DNA from: Moorena bouillonii PNG
GTDB taxonomy: Bacteria; Cyanobacteriota; Cyanobacteriia; Cyanobacteriales; Coleofasciculaceae
Direction of reading: 5' to 3'
DNA: 64,000 nucleotides
Assembly: GCF_001942495.1 (NCBI RefSeq)
Contig: NZ_MKZS01000001.1
Coordinates: forward strand, 4,569,937 to 4,633,936
The translations under genes were made by a program, and so were the position numbers. Below the pieces are notes generated by a model. It had not been told where the DNA came from. It saw only the letters and a list, made by a program, of their open reading frames with translations, and ran no database searches. Numbering within the stretch: position 1 is the first letter of the stretch; the number at the start of each line of letters is the position of its first letter. This document shows, in pieces, positions 9,772-19,372 of the stretch.

Positions 9772-11100
9772 ATGACCTCTAGCATACCATATTTCCAGAC
9801 CAGAAACTTTAAACTGGGTGCCATGTCATTTCCAGAAAAAGTTATTTACTGGGTGATTGTGCTAACACCGCTCTGGTGGTTGTTGGGAATACAAACACTC
9901 TTCTACCCAGCGGTAGTTGTTGGTTTGTTAGGAGTAAACTTTGATATCGACAAACTCACTAGGGTATCGATACCTGCTTGTATCTGGGCTTGGTTAGGTA
10001 TGGCTCTAGTCATGGTCTGGACTGCTACGTTTGGTCTCAATGACGTAGGGTTTGCCTTGCAGAAAATTGCTGCTACCTTCGTAACTTTTTTCAAAAGCTA
10101 CTGTTTAATTGTTGCCGCACTGCTCCTACCGTTTTGGCATGTCATCAGGGTTAAGGTGGTCACCCGTGCTGTAGCTTGGATGGCAACAGGATATTTAGTG
10201 ACTATCGCCATTGAGATGGTCATGCTGGTAGTGGGATTAGGCAAAGAACCTTTTCTACCGCCCTTAGCGCGTCTGATTCCCGGCGGTGCTCTGAGTTTGC
10301 TAGTTACATTTGCTGACTTACAACCTTTTTTTGGTATCCCGTTACCCAGGACAGTTCTTTACACCCCAGACCCCCCGATTGTAGGGGTGTGTTCGATTCT
10401 AAGTTTTTTCATCTGCTTGGGTGAAGAAAACCGCCGCTTACGTCAAATATCTGTAGCGGGTTGTTTAACGGCTTTGCTAATTAGTTTTAGTCGTTTATCC
10501 TGGGTTTCCTTTGTGATCGCATTGGTGATTACAGCTTGTTTCCGGAGCAATTTGGCTCGTCAAGGTTCTTTATGGATTGGTTCATTAAGCTCATTACTTT
10601 GTGCTATTTTAGGAGGTTTGACCTTAAGTGATTTAGTGAAAAAGCCCCTAGAAATCTTCAATAGTGCTCGTGCCGAATCCTCTAAAGACCGGGAACTGGT
10701 GGTTAGTAAAACCCTTGAGGCTTGGCAACAACGCCCCTGGATGGGATGGGGAATTATACAAGGCTCCGTCAAATGGTATATCTACGACATTGTTTTGGGT
10801 TCCTTTTCAACTTACGCCTCAGTTCTTTATTTGCACGGCATCATTGGTTTTATCTTTTTCTTAGCTGCTCTAGGTTCAACCCTTTGGAGTACTTGGACTC
10901 CAGCGATTCGTGGTAACCATAATTGCCAGTGGGCATTTGCCAGTCTGGTGGCTTTGTACATGCTTCTCAACGGAACACCCTTGACCTGGATGGCAGTGTA
11001 TTTGTGGTATTTTTGGGTCTGGTTAGGGGCAATTATTGCCGAAATACAGCGAAATGAGCAGTTTGTCTCTCGATGGGAGCAGTTATCTGACAGAACTTGA
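9772..11100 (+). CDS. O-antigen polymerase/ligase-like membrane protein (Wzy type)
   Basis: 442 residues with about ten or more hydrophobic segments, the usual layout of Wzy polymerases and WaaL ligases. These join polysaccharide repeat units in the periplasm. The long periplasmic loop and the following WGIIQGSVKWYIYDIVLGSFSTY... LHGIIGFIFF stretch (about residues 324-364) match the Wzy_C-type region. Here a conserved Gly-rich entry and a His-Gly pair (S-x-Y...LHG) are seen. Arg residues in ISFSRLSWVSF (about 240-250) fit the family. It is intact, unlike the two genes before it, and lies 172 bp upstream of the Wzc-like gene. Polymerase is more likely than ligase from the Wzc/Wza context. Confidence 0.75.
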   Translation: MTSSIPYFQTRNFKLGAMSFPEKVIYWVIVLTPLWWLLGIQTLFYPAVVVGLLGVNFDIDKLTRVSIPACIWAWLGMALVMVWTATFGLNDVGFALQKIAATFVTFFKSYCLIVAALLLPFWHVIRVKVVTRAVAWMATGYLVTIAIEMVMLVVGLGKEPFLPPLARLIPGGALSLLVTFADLQPFFGIPLPRTVLYTPDPPIVGVCSILSFFICLGEENRRLRQISVAGCLTALLISFSRLSWVSFVIALVITACFRSNLARQGSLWIGSLSSLLCAILGGLTLSDLVKKPLEIFNSARAESSKDRELVVSKTLEAWQQRPWMGWGIIQGSVKWYIYDIVLGSFSTYASVLYLHGIIGFIFFLAALGSTLWSTWTPAIRGNHNCQWAFASLVALYMLLNGTPLTWMAVYLWYFWVWLGAIIAEIQRNEQFVSRWEQLSDRT

Positions 11101-11272
11101 AAATCAAAAATTAAAAATTTAAAATTCCAAAAAATTAGACTTTGATTTATATAAATAAATTTATTTATTTTTGATTATTTATAAAAACGTTTATTTAGAT
11201 TATTGGGATTGGTGAATTGATATAAATTTATATTTTATACAATTAAGATTGTAATTATCAGGAATATATATT

Positions 11273-13300
11273 ATGAAAAAAGTAGCTGCGATTCTGAATA
11301 GACATTGGACAATTTTATTAGTTTTTAATTCGTTGGTGCTGGCAGCTAGCTTTGGAGCCTTTTCTTTATTAAAGCCTTTTTGGATTGCTAAAGCACAGCT
11401 AATTCTACCGGAAACAGGGAAGTTACAAGCTAGTTTAGGAACCCTTGGGTCATTAACTAAGGGGGATTCTAAATTGGCGACTAAGAGTCATCCTCTGAAT
11501 ATGCAGGCATCGATTCTAAACAGTGATGCTTTGATGAGGCGCTTGTTGGAGTCTGACCCAGAGAAAACGGATTTTCAAAGGCTGGTTCAATACAAGAAGT
11601 TGTTCGCGGTATCTCCTGACCAGGAATCGACTACGATCTGGTTGAATGCCACTGGGGATAGTCCAAAATTAGCAAGAGATCGAGTCAAAGCACTAATCAG
11701 TGCGTATCAGGAGCGTCTGAATGAACTGCGTCAAGCGGATGGTACCACTAGGGTTGAGTTCAATAAGAAAGCGCTGGAGCGAGCTAAACAAAAATTGGAT
11801 CAGTCTCAGGAGGCATTAGCAAAGTTTCAGGAATCCTCTGGTTTAGTGAATAGCAAAGCCCAAACTGAAGGACTGGTGAGGGCAATTACTGATCTGAGTA
11901 TTAGCCAAGCTCAGGCTCAAGCTCAAGCTCAAGCTAGTCAACATCAGCTTCAAATCCTATCGACTCGTTTGGGTCTTACTCCTAAGCAAGCAATCCGGTC
12001 TCTAGGTCTAGCAGAAAACCGGGATTACCAGTTTGTGCGGCAGCAGTTGACTGAATTGGAAGCGACTTTGGTCAAAGCTCAAACTACTTATACCTATGCT
12101 CATCCGGAGATCCAAAATCTGCTGCTACAACGTGAGGAGTTGCAGCAGCAGATTCAGCAGTACATCTTTCTAGCAGCTGGTGATACGTTAGTAGACCCGA
12201 CGCTAACTGATAGTGCTCAAGGAAGAGCAATGTTAATCCAGCAACTGATTCTGGCGGAAAGTGCTGCTAGTGGTCAACAACAACAGGCTGAGCAATTACA
12301 GCAGCAGATTGACCAGATTAAAAGTACTTTAACGGTGATTCCTGTCCATCAGTCTAGGCTGCTGGAACTAAAGCGACAGTACGATGTGGCTGCTGGAGTC
12401 TATAACGGTTTAGTTGCTCAAATGGAGCAAGTCAATCTTGATGCCTTTAGTGCTTATCCCAATGTACAGGTGCTTGACCCTCCCACTGTTGACGAGAAGC
12501 CTGCTGGTCCGAAGAAGTTGTTAATCATAGCTAATGGTTTTCTGGCATCGGCAGTGGGTAGTATAGCGCTGGTATTGCTGCTAGAACGGCGCAACCCACT
12601 GCTGAGCCCGAAAGATCTAAAGGCAATCAAGTTCCCGATGGTGGTCAATATCCCTCATCTGAGACACGCTGGTATGGGATTAGAGCTGGGTACAGAAACG
12701 GATGTAGAGTTTCAGCGACTAGCATCGGTGATTAGCTTACGCTCTGGAGAGGACCGTCGCATCTTGATTACTAGCGCGATGGTCTCAGAAGGCAAAACTA
12801 CTGTCACTCTGGGATTGGCGAGAGCTCTGGTAGATTTAGGGTTTCGGGTCTTGGTAGTAGATGGAGATTTCCGACAGGCCACCCTTTCTCAGCGCTTGGG
12901 TCATCACCATGACCCCCTCAAACCTGGACAGCCGGTAAAGATTCAACCGAGTCTTGACTTACTCCCTACCTCCCACAAAAAAGGCAAAATTGTGGAGCTG
13001 GTGACTCAGGGGAAATTTGAGCAGAGCCTAGCTACTGCGGAGGAATCGGGTGACTATGACTATGTTTTGATTGACAGTGCTCCGGTCAGTATGACCAGTG
13101 AAACTGCCCTGATGGCTGCTGTCATCCGTAATTTGTTGTTTGTTGTTCGACCTGAGATTAGTAAGCGTGACTTTGTCAGTGACAGCTTGGAACAACTGGC
13201 TCAGCACAATGCTCAACTGTTGGGTTTGGTGGTGAATGGGGTAGAAACTAAGTCCAAACCCTACTTGTACAGATCCAGTGATAGTTTAGTGAAGTCATAA
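11273..13300 (+). CDS. Wzc-like polysaccharide co-polymerase / BY-kinase
   Basis: 675 residues. The N-terminus has a Wzz-type chain-length domain with a membrane helix at about 14-36. A long periplasmic coiled-coil region runs about 150-390 (Gln/Ala-rich, for example SQAQAQAQAQAS). A second helix lies at about 416-438. The C-terminal cytoplasmic ATPase has Walker A SAMVSEGKTTV (about 502-512), Walker A' VLVVDGDFR and Walker B YDYVLIDSAP. Such proteins set chain length and export through Wza. The C-terminal tail ends PYLYRSSDSLVKS with only two tyrosines, so the usual Tyr cluster of active kinases is reduced. The next gene starts 3 bp after the stop, indicating an operon. Confidence 0.88.
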   Translation: MKKVAAILNRHWTILLVFNSLVLAASFGAFSLLKPFWIAKAQLILPETGKLQASLGTLGSLTKGDSKLATKSHPLNMQASILNSDALMRRLLESDPEKTDFQRLVQYKKLFAVSPDQESTTIWLNATGDSPKLARDRVKALISAYQERLNELRQADGTTRVEFNKKALERAKQKLDQSQEALAKFQESSGLVNSKAQTEGLVRAITDLSISQAQAQAQAQASQHQLQILSTRLGLTPKQAIRSLGLAENRDYQFVRQQLTELEATLVKAQTTYTYAHPEIQNLLLQREELQQQIQQYIFLAAGDTLVDPTLTDSAQGRAMLIQQLILAESAASGQQQQAEQLQQQIDQIKSTLTVIPVHQSRLLELKRQYDVAAGVYNGLVAQMEQVNLDAFSAYPNVQVLDPPTVDEKPAGPKKLLIIANGFLASAVGSIALVLLLERRNPLLSPKDLKAIKFPMVVNIPHLRHAGMGLELGTETDVEFQRLASVISLRSGEDRRILITSAMVSEGKTTVTLGLARALVDLGFRVLVVDGDFRQATLSQRLGHHHDPLKPGQPVKIQPSLDLLPTSHKKGKIVELVTQGKFEQSLATAEESGDYDYVLIDSAPVSMTSETALMAAVIRNLLFVVRPEISKRDFVSDSLEQLAQHNAQLLGLVVNGVETKSKPYLYRSSDSLVKS

Positions 13301-13303
13301 GCG

Positions 13304-14701
13304 ATGAAACGTAGAACATTACTCCAGCTAGCAGTATCTGGCGCTGCGATCGCATTCCTCTTACCAAGACTCTTTGAGGAGGAAAGCGCTACTAATTCGG
13401 TAAGAGCATCACCAATACAAAATTTGTGGTTGTCCAGAAAGTCAATTAACACTAAAGTTAGGGTGGATTGGAGAAACCAAGTCGCACAAACTACACCCTT
13501 CACCTTTGGCTCCAACGACTACGAAATTACTATTCCGGAAAAGGCATCAGACTCGGATTTCCAGAAGCATCTGGCGGAACTGGATATGAGGTTAATTCGT
13601 ATTCACCATATCGATCTATGCGAACGTTGGACTAACCAAGCTACCAAAACCTGGGACGAGGAAAAAATTAAAGCCTGCTACGATGCCTCTTATCCCCAAA
13701 AGCCTACCATTATCCAAAACATTCCCCGCTGGCCTAGTTGGATGGCTACAAATCGGCGTGGTCTACTGTCGAGAAAGGAGTATGACAACTATGCTACCTT
13801 CTGTGCTCAACTGGTGGAGATTCTCAATCGACGCCAGCAACGACAGATTAGGTACTGGGAACCTTTAAATGAACAAGATGTGCCTTATCAAAAAGCGGGT
13901 AAGTTGAATCAGCTGTGGGTGATCTACAACAAAGTGGCACGGGCAATGAAAGCTGTAGACCCCTCAATCAAGGTGGGAGGACCAGTCTTGACTTGGGATG
14001 AACCTAACCGACTAGAAGATTTTCTGAAGAAATGTGCTTCGAATGTAGATTTCATTTCCTGGCACCGTTACGGTAGTGGGAATGCCAAGGAGTCCACAGA
14101 CAAACTGATGTCCTACACACCAGAGTATAGGACGCAGGTGGAGAATTTTCGCAAAATAGCAGAAAAATACATTCCGGACCGAAAAGTACCATTGTTCTTG
14201 GGAGAATATAACATCAACTACTCATGGAATTCTGGTGAAAATCGTCAGAATTCCCATATCGGAGCGGTTTGGTTTGCTTCAGTATTCAAACATTTAGCTG
14301 ACGCTGGAATTGACATGGCGACCTCCTGGCATCTCAAGGATATGTATTACGGCATGATCGACCACATGAATAATCTGCGACCAGCTGCAACTGTATTTGG
14401 CTGGGCGATCAAGTACCTGACTGGGAAGGTGATGTATACCGAGAGCGGCCATAAGTTTGTGGAGGCTATGGCAATAGAGCAGTCCAATGAACAGCGATCG
14501 CTATTGTTGATCAATAAATCAGCCAAACTTGCCAGAATCAGGATTGAGGGAACACTCGATGTGGCCAAGACTCGAAGGCTACCCATGTTTTCTTTAGATG
14601 CCAACGGTGTCAAGAGCAGAACCCTAGCAACAAGGCTACTGAAGTACTCATCGGTGAGATTGAATCCTTACTCTCTTGTGTTACTGCGTTTGAGTAATTA
14701 G
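13304..14701 (+). CDS. GH39-like glycoside hydrolase, exported
   Basis: 465 residues. The N-terminus MKRRTLLQLAVSGAAIAFLLP is a Tat-like signal (twin Arg, then a hydrophobic core). The body is a TIM-barrel glycosidase with the likely acid/base Glu in WEPLNEQD (about residue 188) and the likely nucleophile Glu in LFLGEYN (about residue 300). Other barrel blocks are KVGGPVLTWD and NVDFISWHRYG. GH39-like enzymes in EPS loci commonly trim or degrade the polymer in the periplasm. It follows the Wzc-like gene after 3 bp, so it is probably co-transcribed. The family assignment rests on the position of the two Glu residues and general pattern, so another clan GH-A family is possible. Confidence 0.75.
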   Translation: MKRRTLLQLAVSGAAIAFLLPRLFEEESATNSVRASPIQNLWLSRKSINTKVRVDWRNQVAQTTPFTFGSNDYEITIPEKASDSDFQKHLAELDMRLIRIHHIDLCERWTNQATKTWDEEKIKACYDASYPQKPTIIQNIPRWPSWMATNRRGLLSRKEYDNYATFCAQLVEILNRRQQRQIRYWEPLNEQDVPYQKAGKLNQLWVIYNKVARAMKAVDPSIKVGGPVLTWDEPNRLEDFLKKCASNVDFISWHRYGSGNAKESTDKLMSYTPEYRTQVENFRKIAEKYIPDRKVPLFLGEYNINYSWNSGENRQNSHIGAVWFASVFKHLADAGIDMATSWHLKDMYYGMIDHMNNLRPAATVFGWAIKYLTGKVMYTESGHKFVEAMAIEQSNEQRSLLLINKSAKLARIRIEGTLDVAKTRRLPMFSLDANGVKSRTLATRLLKYSSVRLNPYSLVLLRLSN

Positions 14702-14919
14702 TGATTAGGGATTAGCGATTAGGCATGATAGCACTAGGTATTAATTACCAGAAGTATTAGACAACAGAACTGAAAAAGATTTAGTGAAAAAGATTCACCG
14801 AAGCCTTACTCCACTTAATCGAACACCATTACACTAAAAATTAACACCTAACAGCTTGCTCTAACTCTCAAAACTAGGTTGACAAAGTACTAGTTCTTTT
14901 GATTCACCAATTTCGTGTC

Positions 14920-15504
14920 ATGCAGCAGATTAATCACCCATTTCTCAAATTTCTCGCTAATCTTTATTTTGAGGCTAAGCGTTTATACTATCAGTTTCGA
15001 TACCCCAATCTAACCCTTGCCAAAGGAGTGCAGATCAAAGGCTCTCTTAAGGTAGCAGGTAGTGTTAAGGTAGTGATTGGCTCAGGTTCTCGCTTGGGTA
15101 AAGAGGTATTTATCTATGGTTCTGGTGAGGTCAATATTGGTTCAAATGTACTACTTAATGGGTCTTGTATAGGTTGCGAGTGCTCAATTACTGTGGGAGA
15201 TGAATGTCTAATTTCTGACTGCTTTCTTGCTGATAGCGATTACCATAACCTACAACCCCATTTGCGTCACTGTCCTCCAGGACCAAAGGTTTCAGCTGAG
15301 ATTGTGATTGAGCGAAATGTCTGGATTGGAGCTAGAGCTACGGTGATGAAAGGGGTACACATTGGGGAAAATAGTGTAGTAGGTTTAGGCAGCGTGGTTC
15401 GTAAGTCTGTCCCTCCCGGCGTGGTAGTTATTGGGAATCCCCAGCAAATTGTGAAGCATTTCAAACCAGTAAGTACTGAGCAGTTAGTACTTACTGCTCA
15501 GTAA
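14920..15504 (+). CDS. Hexapeptide-repeat acyltransferase
   Basis: A left-handed beta-helix acyltransferase of the CysE/LacA/NodL type, which would put an acetyl or similar group on a sugar of the EPS. Repeats of the [LIV]-G-x4 type run from about residue 40 to 150. The active-site region reads CFLADSDYHNL, and ERNVWIGARATVMKGVHIGENSVVGLGSVV is the C-terminal coil series (split here by my reading: VWIGARATVMKGV, then IGENSVVGLGSVV). A TTG at 14899 is an alternative start; I prefer the ATG at 14920. It lies downstream of the GH39-like gene after about 200 bp without a gene. Confidence 0.82.
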   Translation: MQQINHPFLKFLANLYFEAKRLYYQFRYPNLTLAKGVQIKGSLKVAGSVKVVIGSGSRLGKEVFIYGSGEVNIGSNVLLNGSCIGCECSITVGDECLISDCFLADSDYHNLQPHLRHCPPGPKVSAEIVIERNVWIGARATVMKGVHIGENSVVGLGSVVRKSVPPGVVVIGNPQQIVKHFKPVSTEQLVLTAQ

Positions 15505-15664
15505 GACTCTGTGACTGAGAACTTTGGTACTGTCAGGCTTTCTTGTTTCTAGAGCATTGCTTCAGTAATCAAATTTGACGGAAAATCTATAAATTTTAAT
15601 CACCCGATCACCCTATTATCCCATCACCCGATCACCCCATCATCAACTGACCAACATGTTGTCA

Positions 15665-16378
15665 TTACTTTACCGATGGTATAGATGTTGCGATCGCCTT
15701 TGGCGCGGCTACGCCGATCGCAACTGACCCATGTACGGTTATTCCATGCTTTCTCAGGGTAGTGGTGGCTGATTGGACTGTAGCTCCGCTAGTGTAGATA
15801 TCATCTAGGATTAGTACGGGTGAGGTGCTATGATGTCTGAGAAAGTGTTTACCAATAATAAAGGCATCTGCTAAGTTTTGCGCTCGCTCTTGGACAGATA
15901 AACTAAACTGAGGTTGAGTTGCCCGGACTCTTTCTAAACCCAGTGGTGCTTGTTTGTAACCAGTTAATTCACAAAAACTTTGGGCAATCAGCTCTGCCTG
16001 GTTGTAACCTCTTTGTTGCTGTTTTGTAGGGTGCATGGGAATGGGAACTACTATTAATTTTTGCTTTTGGCTAGGGGTGGCTGAGGATTTTAACCAAGCT
16101 TTACCCAGCCAATGGCCCAAGGGATGTGCTAGCTGGGGTTGGTTTTCATATTTCAGGGCAGCGAGTACTCGTTTTAATGGACCACCGTAATTGCCCCAGA
16201 CAAATAGTGGGAGATTTTGATTACATAAAAATTGATTTTTGTCAAGTTGGCAGCGGAGTAACTGCTGCTCGCAATAATCACACAATTCATCAGTGGCAGG
16301 GCGCTCACATAGGGGACAGTTCGATTTCAGAAAAAGACTTAATAGACCCTTTTTAAGGGTCTCAATTCCCTGTAACAT
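15665..16378 (-). CDS. comF: ComF family phosphoribosyltransferase-like protein
   Basis: 237 residues, normal for ComF. The N-terminal zinc-finger-like block has CPLCERPATDELCDYC (about residues 21-36). The C-terminal PRTase fold has the PRPP-binding pattern VLILDDIYTSGATVQSAT (about 188-205). ComF proteins are linked to DNA uptake in naturally competent bacteria, including cyanobacteria, and the exact reaction is not settled. The last 15 or so residues (from about AAPKAIATS) are coded by a HIP1-containing repeat at 15689-15722, so the native C-terminus may have been altered by repeat insertion. The gene is convergent with the EPS operon. Confidence 0.9.
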   Translation of the reverse strand: MLQGIETLKKGLLSLFLKSNCPLCERPATDELCDYCEQQLLRCQLDKNQFLCNQNLPLFVWGNYGGPLKRVLAALKYENQPQLAHPLGHWLGKAWLKSSATPSQKQKLIVVPIPMHPTKQQQRGYNQAELIAQSFCELTGYKQAPLGLERVRATQPQFSLSVQERAQNLADAFIIGKHFLRHHSTSPVLILDDIYTSGATVQSATTTLRKHGITVHGSVAIGVAAPKAIATSIPSVK

Positions 16379-16611
16379 AATTTTGGGGATTTATTTGGCA
16401 TTATATTTCTCAAGATGCCAAGACTGACAATGAGAATCCCTCAGTATTTTTACCGTTTTCTGCCTCTAAGACCGTGATGCAAAGCACAGGAAGGATTAAT
16501 CATATCATGTCCAGTTGACTACTTATCATTCTTGGTTGAGACTCAATTTTTAATTAACGATTTATGTGAATAGGACGTGATTAATGGTAAGAGATATGAT
16601 GCCTTCGAGAT

Positions 16612-19260
16612 ATGATGCCAAAATCCCGGAGCAATAACAGGATTAGGCGGCGATTTGTGGATAATCTTTACTCTCTTGATCTGATTCAACCTTCAGAGTA
16701 TCCCTTCGTGGGCAATGAAGCCTTTAACTTAAGTCAGCTCTTGCAACGGGATTATCCGGTTGTACCTGGCTTTGTGGTGAGTGCAAAGGCATTGTGGGAA
16801 TTTATCGCAATTATAGGTGAGTCTGAACCCCTGTTAGCTGATTTACCTTCTTCTTATCTTTACGTAGATGTAGACAATCCTCGCCAGCTACAGCAAGTGG
16901 CTCAGCAAATTCGTCACAAAATTCAAGGGGCGACTTTAGCTTCGGTGTTGGCATCAACCCTATCGGAAATATCAGAAACTACACTCGCCCCAGCAGCAAT
17001 TTTTCACCCTTCCTTATCCATGACATCACCAAGGTCGGGAATGGAAGAGGATACTGGGGAAACTGGAGTGGCAAGATTAGATCAACCCCAGATTTTTTCA
17101 ACCTTACCAGATAAAATTTTGGGATCCTATATTTGCCCTAGGCAACCACTAGCAATGGAAGTGTCTTTAAAACAGGTTTGGGCAGAACTATTTCGCGCTA
17201 GAAGTCTATTTTACTGGCAACGGCATAGTATTGGTCTCCAGCAGCTCAATTTGGGAGTCTTGATACAACCAATGTGGGATGCGATCGCTTCTGGTACACT
17301 CCAGATTAACCAAGGTGAGGGTTACATCCAAGCGACTTGGGGGTTAGGTACTGCATTGGCGAAGGGGGAAGTAGTGCCAGATTATTACCAAATTGAGATC
17401 GAAACTGGTATTGTTCTAGCCTCACGACTGGGTCGTAAAACCCGTGCCTATGGATTGTGTCTGGAACCAGACTCATTATCACGAACTGAGAACACTGTGC
17501 AAGCCTATCTACTCAGTGAGGAGCAACAAAAACAGTACACCCTAAAGGATAAATACCTCCAAGAACTAATTACTATCAGCCAGCGTCTAGTGGCTGATAT
17601 TAGTCCTACCTTTTCTCTAGAGTGGACACTATGGCAAACCTCAGAAAACTCAGAACCAGAGTTACAAATTACGAAATTTAGTCCTCAAACTGGGCAAAAG
17701 TGGGATGCTAGCCAGTTGAGGGTTGAACCGTCACATCATGCTTCCAAACTAGCTTACTCTGTTGGTTCTACTACTTCCTACGGCCAGCTGTTTACGTCTG
17801 TACAAGTGGGTAGCCGACCCAATGTGCTTGAAGCCTCATCGGACTCCATTGGGAGCAACTTTAGTGAACACACTGTCAACCCATCCATCACGCCTATGCT
17901 TGTGAGAGGATTACCCGCAGCACCAGGAAGAGTTACAGCCACTGCTCATGTGATATCGGGTGAGGGCAAAAACGTCTCAGCAATTGTATCTGGTAGAATT
18001 TTGGTTGCCCAAAGTGTTTCTCCTGACTGGCTACCTGGGCTCAAGCACGTAGCCGCTATTATTACTGAACAAGGAGGGATAACTAGTCATGCTGGGATTA
18101 TTGCTAGAGAACTTGGTATTCCCTGTGTTGTGGGTGCGGCTGGTATTACCCAAATCATAGAAACTGGCGAGTCTCTACTCGTGGATGGGGGACAGGGGGA
18201 AGTTTATCGGCTAGGAACAAAGCAAGGGTTTCCGGTTGAAAAGTTGCATGGCTCAGGATTCAGAAAAAGGGAAGCAAAAGTCAATTTTCAACCTTCTAAC
18301 TTTCAAAATACTTTCCCCATTGCTACTCAATTATTGGTTAATCTTAGCCAGCCGGACTCCCTAGAAAAAATTGTGGGTTTGCCAGTGGATGGAGTGGGGT
18401 TATTGCGTTCAGAAGTGATGATGTTGGAGATTTTGAATAATCTGCACCCCAGTCAGTGGCACAGACAGGGCCATGAGCGTGAGTTGGTAGAACGCTTGGC
18501 TCAGTTAATTGTTCAATTTACGGTTACCTTGGCACCACGTCCTGTATTTTATCGCTCCACGGATTGGCGCTCCCATGAATTTCCATCCCTGAGTGGGGAT
18601 CACCTGGTAACGGAAGCAGAAGTTAACCCGATGCTTGGTCTACGTGGCACTCGTCGCTATCTGAGTGACCCAGCTAGCTTTGATTTGGAACTGGCAGCTT
18701 TACAGGAGGTTTATGCTTACGGCTGCAGGAATTTACGGCTGATTTTGCCCTTTGTACGTACTGTGGAAGAGTTTACCTTTTGCCGCCGTCGGGTAGAACA
18801 GGTAGGACTTACTGATAATCCTGATTTTCAACTTTGGATTATGGCAGAAGTGCCATCTGTGTTGTTTCTGCTACCAGACTATGTTAAGGCAGGTGTTCAA
18901 GGAATTTCTATTGGTACTAATGATTTGACGCAACTTTTACTAGGAGCTGATCGGGAACAGAGGCAGTTGGAAACACTGATGGCAGGGTGCCATCCAGTGG
19001 TCAAACAAGCAATTCAGCAATTAATCGAAATGGCAAAAGAAGCTGGTATTCCTTGCTCAATTTGTGGTCAAGCTACGGTTCAGGATCCGGAATTGATTGA
19101 TCTGTTGGTGCAGTGGGGAATTACTTCGATTTCTGTTGATGTTAAAGATGTGGAAGCGACTTACCAGGCAATTACCCGTGCTGAGCAACGTTTACTCTTG
19201 GACGCAGCACGAAATAAGTCAAAAGGCTTGGGTGTAAAAGGCAAAGGGGAAAACATCTAA
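16612..19260 (+). CDS. PEP synthase / pyruvate phosphate dikinase-like protein
   Basis: 882 residues with the PPDK/PpsA domain order. The N-terminal ATP-grasp-like domain (FVGNEAFNLSQLL, VVPGFVVSAKALW) comes first. The mobile phosphohistidine domain carries the catalytic His in GGITSHAGIIAREL (about residue 493). The C-terminal PEP/pyruvate TIM barrel has GISIGTNDLTQLLLGADRE and a CSICGQA block near the end. The usual N-domain signature VRSSATAED is replaced by MTSPRSGMEEDTGETG, so ATP use may be altered. Family enzymes interconvert pyruvate and PEP. Cyanobacteria often carry such a divergent PEP-utilising paralogue of unclear role. Two ATG codons are adjacent at the start; I kept the first. 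Confidence 0.85.
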   Translation: MMPKSRSNNRIRRRFVDNLYSLDLIQPSEYPFVGNEAFNLSQLLQRDYPVVPGFVVSAKALWEFIAIIGESEPLLADLPSSYLYVDVDNPRQLQQVAQQIRHKIQGATLASVLASTLSEISETTLAPAAIFHPSLSMTSPRSGMEEDTGETGVARLDQPQIFSTLPDKILGSYICPRQPLAMEVSLKQVWAELFRARSLFYWQRHSIGLQQLNLGVLIQPMWDAIASGTLQINQGEGYIQATWGLGTALAKGEVVPDYYQIEIETGIVLASRLGRKTRAYGLCLEPDSLSRTENTVQAYLLSEEQQKQYTLKDKYLQELITISQRLVADISPTFSLEWTLWQTSENSEPELQITKFSPQTGQKWDASQLRVEPSHHASKLAYSVGSTTSYGQLFTSVQVGSRPNVLEASSDSIGSNFSEHTVNPSITPMLVRGLPAAPGRVTATAHVISGEGKNVSAIVSGRILVAQSVSPDWLPGLKHVAAIITEQGGITSHAGIIARELGIPCVVGAAGITQIIETGESLLVDGGQGEVYRLGTKQGFPVEKLHGSGFRKREAKVNFQPSNFQNTFPIATQLLVNLSQPDSLEKIVGLPVDGVGLLRSEVMMLEILNNLHPSQWHRQGHERELVERLAQLIVQFTVTLAPRPVFYRSTDWRSHEFPSLSGDHLVTEAEVNPMLGLRGTRRYLSDPASFDLELAALQEVYAYGCRNLRLILPFVRTVEEFTFCRRRVEQVGLTDNPDFQLWIMAEVPSVLFLLPDYVKAGVQGISIGTNDLTQLLLGADREQRQLETLMAGCHPVVKQAIQQLIEMAKEAGIPCSICGQATVQDPELIDLLVQWGITSISVDVKDVEATYQAITRAEQRLLLDAARNKSKGLGVKGKGENI

Positions 19261-19372
19261 ATATATGGAAGTTCTAAATTGGGTTATGATATCCAGTCCG
19301 GTAGTATCGGTGAAAATTACCACGTACCACGGGACAGGATCTGATTTGGTGTATCTGCTCTGACCTAGGTTA

